The translations under genes and the position numbers were made by a program. Positions 59,525 to 64,000 of a stretch of DNA of 64,000 nt are shown piece after piece. Origin of the DNA: Nitrospira sp. GTDB lineage: Bacteria; Nitrospirota; Nitrospiria; Nitrospirales; Nitrospiraceae. The stretch's first letter is position 1. Each line of letters starts with the position of its first letter. The notes under the pieces were generated by a model. The model saw nothing but the letters and a program-made list of their open reading frames with translations. It was not told where the DNA came from and made no database searches. The DNA lies in contig JACOEL010000003.1 of assembly GCA_024998625.1 (NCBI GenBank), forward strand, positions 248,001-312,000, in the 5' to 3' direction.

Positions 59525-60478
59525 ATGATGGCGTCACACATTGGCTTTTTGTTCCCCGGACAGGGGTCGCAGTCTGTAGGAATGGGGCGCGGGTTTTACG
59601 AGGCGTCTCCGGCGGTCAAGGCGGTCTACGATGAGGCCTCCTCGATTCTCGGGTACGACGTCGCGCAGCTCTGTTTCGAAGGTCCGGCTGAACGGTTGAA
59701 TTTGACGGAACATACCCAGCCGGCGTTGCTGGTGAGTAGCGTGGCCGCGCTCAAGGCATTGGAACCAGCCGGGTTGAAGCCGTTGGCTGTGGCAGGGCAT
59801 AGTCTCGGTGAATATTCGGCGGTCTATGCGGCCGGCGGCCTGTCGTTTCGAGATGCGGTGGCCCTCGTGCAGAAACGAGGGCGCTACATGTCAGAAGCGG
59901 TTCCGCCTGGAGCCGGACTCGTCGCCGCGTTGTTGGGGCTTTCTGCCGACGTGGTGAAGGCGGTCTGTCAGGAGGCCGCTGTGGCCGGCGTGGTGGCGGC
60001 CGCGAATTTTAATTCTCCCGGCCAGATCGTGATCGCCGGAGAAAAGGCCGCTGTCGAACGGGCGATTGAGATTGCCAAAATCAAGGGATGTAAAAAAGCG
60101 ATTCCACTCCCGGTCAGTGTCCCGGTTCATACGCCGCTCATGCAGAAGGCGGCAGACCGGCTTGCAGGGGAGTTCGGTGAAGTGGTCTGGCGTGATTTGA
60201 CCGTGCCGTTGGTGAATAATGCCGAAGCAACGGCTCTGCAACGATCCGAAGACATTCGGGCCTCATTGGTTCGGCAGTTGCCGTCATCGGTGCGGTGGGA
60301 AGAGTCGGTGCGGATGATGGCCAAGCTGGGCGTCACCACCTTCGTCGAAATTGGTCCGGGAACCGTGCTGACGGGGTTGGTGAAGAGGATTCTTCCGGGC
60401 GCCGTCACGGCGAACGTCAATGAGCCGCAGTCGCTGGAGGCGACGCTCACGACGCTAGACGTGAACAGTCAGGCGTAA
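59525..60478 (+). CDS. fabD: Malonyl-CoA:ACP transacylase FabD
   Basis: Loads malonyl groups onto ACP. The 317-aa protein begins MMASHIGFLFPGQGSQSVGMG, has the nucleophile motif AGHSLGEYSAV, FNSPGQIVIAGE, PVSVPVHTPLM and a C-terminal FVEIGPGTVLTGLVKR. The frame upstream includes a TTG at 59486, but that codon is the likely -35 box; ATG 59525 or 59528 is preferred. No good ribosome-binding site is seen. Confidence 0.96.
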   Translation: MMASHIGFLFPGQGSQSVGMGRGFYEASPAVKAVYDEASSILGYDVAQLCFEGPAERLNLTEHTQPALLVSSVAALKALEPAGLKPLAVAGHSLGEYSAVYAAGGLSFRDAVALVQKRGRYMSEAVPPGAGLVAALLGLSADVVKAVCQEAAVAGVVAAANFNSPGQIVIAGEKAAVERAIEIAKIKGCKKAIPLPVSVPVHTPLMQKAADRLAGEFGEVVWRDLTVPLVNNAEATALQRSEDIRASLVRQLPSSVRWEESVRMMAKLGVTTFVEIGPGTVLTGLVKRILPGAVTANVNEPQSLEATLTTLDVNSQA

Positions 60479-60507
60479 GACGAGTTGATATTGTGGGGAG
60501 CAGGCTG

Positions 60508-61251
60508 ATGTCATTACAGGGAAAAGTGGCGATTGTCACCGGTGGGGCGCAGGGAATCGGACGCGCCATTGCGGAAGCGTTGGCCGAGGACGGGGCAGAT
60601 ATTGCGGTTGCGGACCTCGATCCGGCGCGTTCGCAGGACGCCGTAGCGGCGATTCAAAAGTTGGGGCGACGGGCGCTCAGTATAAAGGTGAACGTGGCGG
60701 ATTGGAACGATGCGAAGGCCCTGGCCGATCAAGTGATGCAGGAGTGGGGGAAGATTGATATTCTGGTGAACAACGCCGGCATTACCCGTGACGGATTGTT
60801 GCTCAGGATGAAAGAAGAAGATTGGAACCTGGTCTTGCAGGTCAATTTGAATGGAACCTTTCATTGCACGAAAGCGGTTCTGCTCCCGATGACGAAACAG
60901 CGGTACGGGCGGATCGTCAACATTGCCTCGATCGTCGGGGCGATGGGGAATGTGGGGCAGGCGAATTATGCGGCGTCCAAAGCCGCGGTGATCGGGTTTA
61001 CCAAGACGGTCGCGCGTGAGTACGCGAGCCGGGCGGTGACGGTGAATGCGGTAGCGCCGGGCTTTATCGATACGGCGATGACCCAGGGATTGTCGCCGGA
61101 GGTCAAGGACACGTTGCAGAAGCAGATTCCATTGGGGCGCCTGGGGCTTCCCTCCGACATTGCGGCGGCGGTTCGGTTTCTGGTGTCTGATGCAGCGTCG
61201 TATATCACGGGGCAAGTGTTGCACGTGAACGGCGGCATGCTCATGGTATAA
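60508..61251 (+). CDS. fabG: 3-oxoacyl-ACP reductase FabG
   Basis: NADPH-dependent reductase of fatty-acid elongation. The 247-aa short-chain dehydrogenase has VTGGAQGIGRAIAEALAEDGA, VNNAGITRDGLLLRMKEEDW (about 86-105), NIASIVGAMGNVGQANYAASKA with the Tyr-x3-Lys site (about 134-155) and GFIDTAMTQGL. The ATG 60508 lies 8 nt after GGGAGC; a start 15 nt upstream is less likely. Length is normal. Confidence 0.97.
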   Translation: MSLQGKVAIVTGGAQGIGRAIAEALAEDGADIAVADLDPARSQDAVAAIQKLGRRALSIKVNVADWNDAKALADQVMQEWGKIDILVNNAGITRDGLLLRMKEEDWNLVLQVNLNGTFHCTKAVLLPMTKQRYGRIVNIASIVGAMGNVGQANYAASKAAVIGFTKTVAREYASRAVTVNAVAPGFIDTAMTQGLSPEVKDTLQKQIPLGRLGLPSDIAAAVRFLVSDAASYITGQVLHVNGGMLMV

Positions 61252-61350
61252 GTGAGTCAGGTCGGGTGTCCGGGTTGGTGTCCTCGGTCCGGAATCTCCC
61301 GGTGAGGAATGTGGAGGTCAAGTAAGATGGGGAAGGAGGTGGGCAAGTCC

Positions 61351-61584
61351 ATGGCAACAGTAGATGAACGGGTGAAGAAAATTATTGCCGAACAGTTGGG
61401 GGTCGAGGAAGAAGAAGTGACGCTCGAGGCCCATTTCGTCGAGGATTTGGGTGCCGATTCGCTCGACACGGTCGAATTGGTGATGGCTCTGGAAGAAGAG
61501 TTCGAGATTGAGATCCCCGATGAGGATGCCGAAAAGATCCTCACCGTCGGCAAAGCGCTGGATTATATTAAAGAGAAGGCATAA
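61351..61584 (+). CDS. acpP: Acyl carrier protein
   Basis: Carries acyl chains on a 4'-phosphopantetheine arm attached to Ser37 in [26 protein letters not shown] (about 34-59). The 77-aa acidic protein starts [22 protein letters not shown] and ends YIKEKA. AAGGAGGTG lies 9 nt before the chosen ATG at 61351; an earlier ATG at 61327 would add 8 residues and is rejected. Confidence 0.98.
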   Translation: MATVDERVKKIIAEQLGVEEEEVTLEAHFVEDLGADSLDTVELVMALEEEFEIEIPDEDAEKILTVGKALDYIKEKA

Positions 61585-61597
61585 CGGAACCGTAGGT

Positions 61598-62848
61598 ATG
61601 CACGATCGACCTGCCAGACGTGTGGTGGTGACCGGTCTCGGACTGGTGACTCCGCTTGGAACCGGGGTGGAGAAGACCTGGAAAGCGCTCTGCGCCGGAG
61701 AGTCGGGGATCGGCCGAATCACGCGATTCGATCCGACCGGCTATGATGCGCGGATTGCCGGAGAGGTGAAGGATTTCGACCCGGCTCAGTTCATCGAGAA
61801 AAAAGAAATCAAGAAGATGGACACCTTCATCCACTATGCGGTGGGGGCGAGTCAGCTGGCGGTGGACGACGCGAAACTCAAGGTGGCCCCTGAAGAAGCC
61901 ACGAGGGTCGGGGTCTACATCGGGTCCGGTATCGGCGGACTGGGGTCGATTGAACATTATCACGACGTACTCAGGGAGAAGGGACCCGGGCGAGTCTCTC
62001 CGTTTTTCATTCCGATGACGATCATCAACCTCGCCTCCGGACAGGTGGCGATTCGAGTCGGTGCCAAAGGGCCGAACTCCTGCGCCGTGACTGCCTGTGC
62101 TACCGGTAATCACTGTATCGGGGATGCCTATCGGCTCATTCAGCGCGACGATGCGGATGTGATGATTGCCGGCGGTGCTGAGGCGGCGATTACGCCGCTC
62201 GGCGTGGCAGGGTTTGCCTCGGCCAAAGCCCTCTCTTTCAGGAACGACGACCCAACGAAGGCCAGCCGTCCGTTCGACAAGGATCGAGACGGGTTCGTAT
62301 TGGGTGAAGGGGCCGGCGTGGTGGTGCTCGAAGAGCTTGAGCATGCCCGCGCGCGTGGCGTCCGCATCTATGCCGAAGTGATCGGGTACGCCATGAATAG
62401 CGACGCATACCACATTACCGCCCCGCCTGAAGAAGGGGAGGGGGCGGTCCGTTGTATGGAAATGGCCTTGAAGGATGCGGGTGTGGCCAAGGCGGACATC
62501 GGTTATATCAACGCTCACGGCACGTCTACCATGGCGGATGCCATCGAGACTAAGGCCATCAAGCATGTGTTTGGGGAGCAAGCCTACCGGATTCCTGTGA
62601 GTTCGACGAAGTCCATGACAGGGCACCTCTTGGGGGCGGCCGGCGGTATTGAGGCGGTGTTTAGCATTTTGGCGTTGCATCATGGCATGTTGCCTCCCAC
62701 GATCAACCTTGATCATCCCGATCCCGCCTGCGATCTCGACTACGTGCCTAATAGCGCGCGTCCGGTCCAGACCCAGGTGGTCCTTTCAAATTCCTTCGGC
62801 TTTGGCGGGGTGAACGCCTGCCTGCTTTTTCGCAGGTGTGATCAGTAA
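61598..62848 (+). CDS. fabF: 3-oxoacyl-ACP synthase II FabF
   Basis: Elongation condensing enzyme. The 416-aa protein begins [23 protein letters not shown], has the active-site Cys in [18 protein letters not shown], and histidines in [17 protein letters not shown] and [18 protein letters not shown]. The C-terminal [14 protein letters not shown] is typical of KAS enzymes. It follows acpP by 13 nt and is the last fab gene of the cluster. Confidence 0.97.
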   Translation: MHDRPARRVVVTGLGLVTPLGTGVEKTWKALCAGESGIGRITRFDPTGYDARIAGEVKDFDPAQFIEKKEIKKMDTFIHYAVGASQLAVDDAKLKVAPEEATRVGVYIGSGIGGLGSIEHYHDVLREKGPGRVSPFFIPMTIINLASGQVAIRVGAKGPNSCAVTACATGNHCIGDAYRLIQRDDADVMIAGGAEAAITPLGVAGFASAKALSFRNDDPTKASRPFDKDRDGFVLGEGAGVVVLEELEHARARGVRIYAEVIGYAMNSDAYHITAPPEEGEGAVRCMEMALKDAGVAKADIGYINAHGTSTMADAIETKAIKHVFGEQAYRIPVSSTKSMTGHLLGAAGGIEAVFSILALHHGMLPPTINLDHPDPACDLDYVPNSARPVQTQVVLSNSFGFGGVNACLLFRRCDQ

Positions 62849-62875
62849 TCCACTTCAGGGCGCGAGTCAGATCGT

Positions 62876-63580
62876 ATGACGCCGGCAACGTCAATTGAGA
62901 CGGTCCAGCGCCTTCTGGGCTACCGCTTCCATCAGCCTCGTCTGCTGGAAGAAGCTCTAACTCACAAGTCCTACTCAAACGAACGGCGCAGCAGGGATCG
63001 ACCCCAGAACGAACGCCTGGAGTTCCTCGGCGATGCGGTGCTCTCGCTTGTCATGAGCGAGTATCTCGCTGCCGAGTTTCCAGGCAGCAACGAGGGCGGG
63101 TTGTCCAAGCTCAAAGCGCACCTGGTCAGCGAAGCTTCGCTCGCGAGGGCGGCCAGACGCATGAAGCTGGGTCGGTTGTTGCGCCTGGGGAAAGGCGAAG
63201 AACTCTCGAAAGGGCGCGAGAAGCATTCTCTGTTGGCCGATGCGCTTGAAGCGTTGATTGCCGCCATCTACCTGGACGGTGGGCTTGAGGCCAGCCGAAA
63301 GTTCACCTTGCAGGTGCTGGAGGAGGAATTGCTGGCGACGCGTGCTGAGCAGGCCAGGCCGGGGATGGAGGATTACAAAACGCAGCTGCAGGAGGTCTGT
63401 CAGAAACGGTATGAAAGCTTGCCGCAGTATGAGACGGTTCGGGAGTCGGGTCCTGATCATGAGAAAGTCTTTGAGGTCGAGCTGACCATTCAGGGAGTCA
63501 TGCGAGGGATCGGGCGCGGTCGCAGTAAGAAAGAAGCAGAGCAAATGGCAGCGAAGGAAGCGTTGACGCAGTTGGCGTGA
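62876..63580 (+). CDS. rnc: Ribonuclease III
   Basis: Cleaves double-stranded RNA in rRNA maturation and mRNA control. The 234-aa protein has the catalytic signature [20 protein letters not shown] (about 43-62) with the metal-binding Glu/Asp, [22 protein letters not shown] (second acidic set, about 114-135) and a C-terminal double-stranded-RNA-binding domain ([14 protein letters not shown]...[16 protein letters not shown]). rnc next to fabF-acpP is a common order. Confidence 0.97.
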   Translation: MTPATSIETVQRLLGYRFHQPRLLEEALTHKSYSNERRSRDRPQNERLEFLGDAVLSLVMSEYLAAEFPGSNEGGLSKLKAHLVSEASLARAARRMKLGRLLRLGKGEELSKGREKHSLLADALEALIAAIYLDGGLEASRKFTLQVLEEELLATRAEQARPGMEDYKTQLQEVCQKRYESLPQYETVRESGPDHEKVFEVELTIQGVMRGIGRGRSKKEAEQMAAKEALTQLA

Positions 63581-63617
63581 GCAAGAGGTCGCGGACCGAC
63601 TAGAAGGAGGCATGATG

Positions 63618-64000
63618 ATGGGACAGCGGCGATGGAGCAACGGTTTAAGGATCGTGGGAATGATGAGTCTGTTCATGACCGTCGGGGTGGCAGGCATCGG
63701 CCTGGCCGCCGATGCCGCTCCGGCTGGAAGCGAATCTGTCAGTGCGAGTAACGCGCGCGCGGTCATCAAGACGAAGTTCGGCGATATCGAGATCAAGTTT
63801 CTTCCGGATGTTGCCCCGAAGCATGTCGAGAATTTCATCAAGTTGGCCAAGTCGGGGTTCTATAACGGCACGATTTTCCACCGGGTGATCCCGGGATTCA
63901 TGATCCAGGGCGGCGATCCCAACACAAAGGATTCGCTGAAGAAGGGGGCCTATGGTCAGGGCGGCCCGGGGCATAATGTGAAAGCCGAGTTTAGCGACCT
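63618..64000 (+). CDS. Exported cyclophilin-type peptidyl-prolyl isomerase (partial, runs off the window)
   Basis: Only the first about 127 residues are inside the window. They include a signal peptide (hydrophobic core about 12-27, cleavage after LAA or so) and a cyclophilin domain from about 46: [50 protein letters not shown] (about 74-103), with the catalytic Arg in FHRVIPGF. It should fold proline-containing proteins in the periplasm. Three ATGs in a row (63612, 63615, 63618) follow AAGGAGG; the last has the best spacing of 7 nt. Confidence 0.9.
   Translation, partial: MGQRRWSNGLRIVGMMSLFMTVGVAGIGLAADAAPAGSESVSASNARAVIKTKFGDIEIKFLPDVAPKHVENFIKLAKSGFYNGTIFHRVIPGFMIQGGDPNTKDSLKKGAYGQGGPGHNVKAEFSD

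Noticed and set aside
1..64000. CRISPR arrays, insertion sequences, phage genes, integrase attachment sites
   Set aside because: I saw no regularly spaced repeats, transposase or integrase frames, or flanking direct repeats.

Overview
The window is a dense bacterial chromosome segment with no tRNA, rRNA, insertion sequence, prophage or CRISPR array that I can see. The high-GC, NTG-rich coding style and the gene content fit a Gram-negative diderm of the Nitrospirota, most likely Nitrospira-like. That content is a complete division and cell-wall cluster with a DivIVA tail, meso-DAP type MurE, CstA, outer-membrane and lipoprotein genes, and PilC/PilS/PilR. The organism call is inference from content, not from a marker search.

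Region 1 (0.2-9.3 kb) is a co-directional glycan cluster: two GT2 and two GT4 glycosyltransferases, a Wzx-type flippase, a LarA-like (nickel-pincer) racemase homologue and a GT39-type membrane glycosyltransferase, several joined by 4-nt ATGA overlaps. Region 2 (9.3-18.7 kb) is mixed: a small heat-shock protein, a tiny membrane protein, an alpha/beta hydrolase, a PilZ protein, CstA, YajQ, a beta-propeller lipoprotein, a repeat-bearing exported protein and AsnRS.

Region 3 (18.7-39.9 kb) is the dcw cluster in the order rsmH-ftsL-ftsI-murE-murF-mraY-murD-ftsW-murG-murC-murB-ddl-ftsQ-ftsA-ftsZ, followed by pgeF-yggS-proC-yggT-divIVA. It makes lipid II from UDP-MurNAc precursors and builds the divisome. 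It is preceded by a compact control region with a sigma70-type promoter, an inverted repeat across the -10 box, TGGG repeats resembling a MraZ operator (although no mraZ is adjacent) and perfect DnaA boxes.

Region 4 (40-50.4 kb) holds a beta-lactamase-fold hydrolase, a small unknown protein divergent from pgsA, pilC-pilS-pilR, and ispE-prs-rplY-pth. Region 5 (50.4-55.1 kb) is an accessory block of exported, lipoprotein and outer-membrane genes plus an indoleamine 2,3-dioxygenase homologue. It separates pth from rpsF, which are near neighbours in many genomes. Region 6 (55.2-64 kb) is rpsF-ssb-rpsR, yceD-rpmF, the fatty-acid cluster plsX-fabH-fabD-fabG-acpP-fabF, rnc, and a cyclophilin cut by the window end.

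The most notable signals are the DnaA/MraZ-like control region of the dcw cluster, a duplicated C-terminal peptide in FtsZ, an SSB without the usual DDDIPF-type tip, a bacterial IDO, a LarA-like enzyme inside a glycan cluster, and a probable ATT start codon in a glycosyltransferase.
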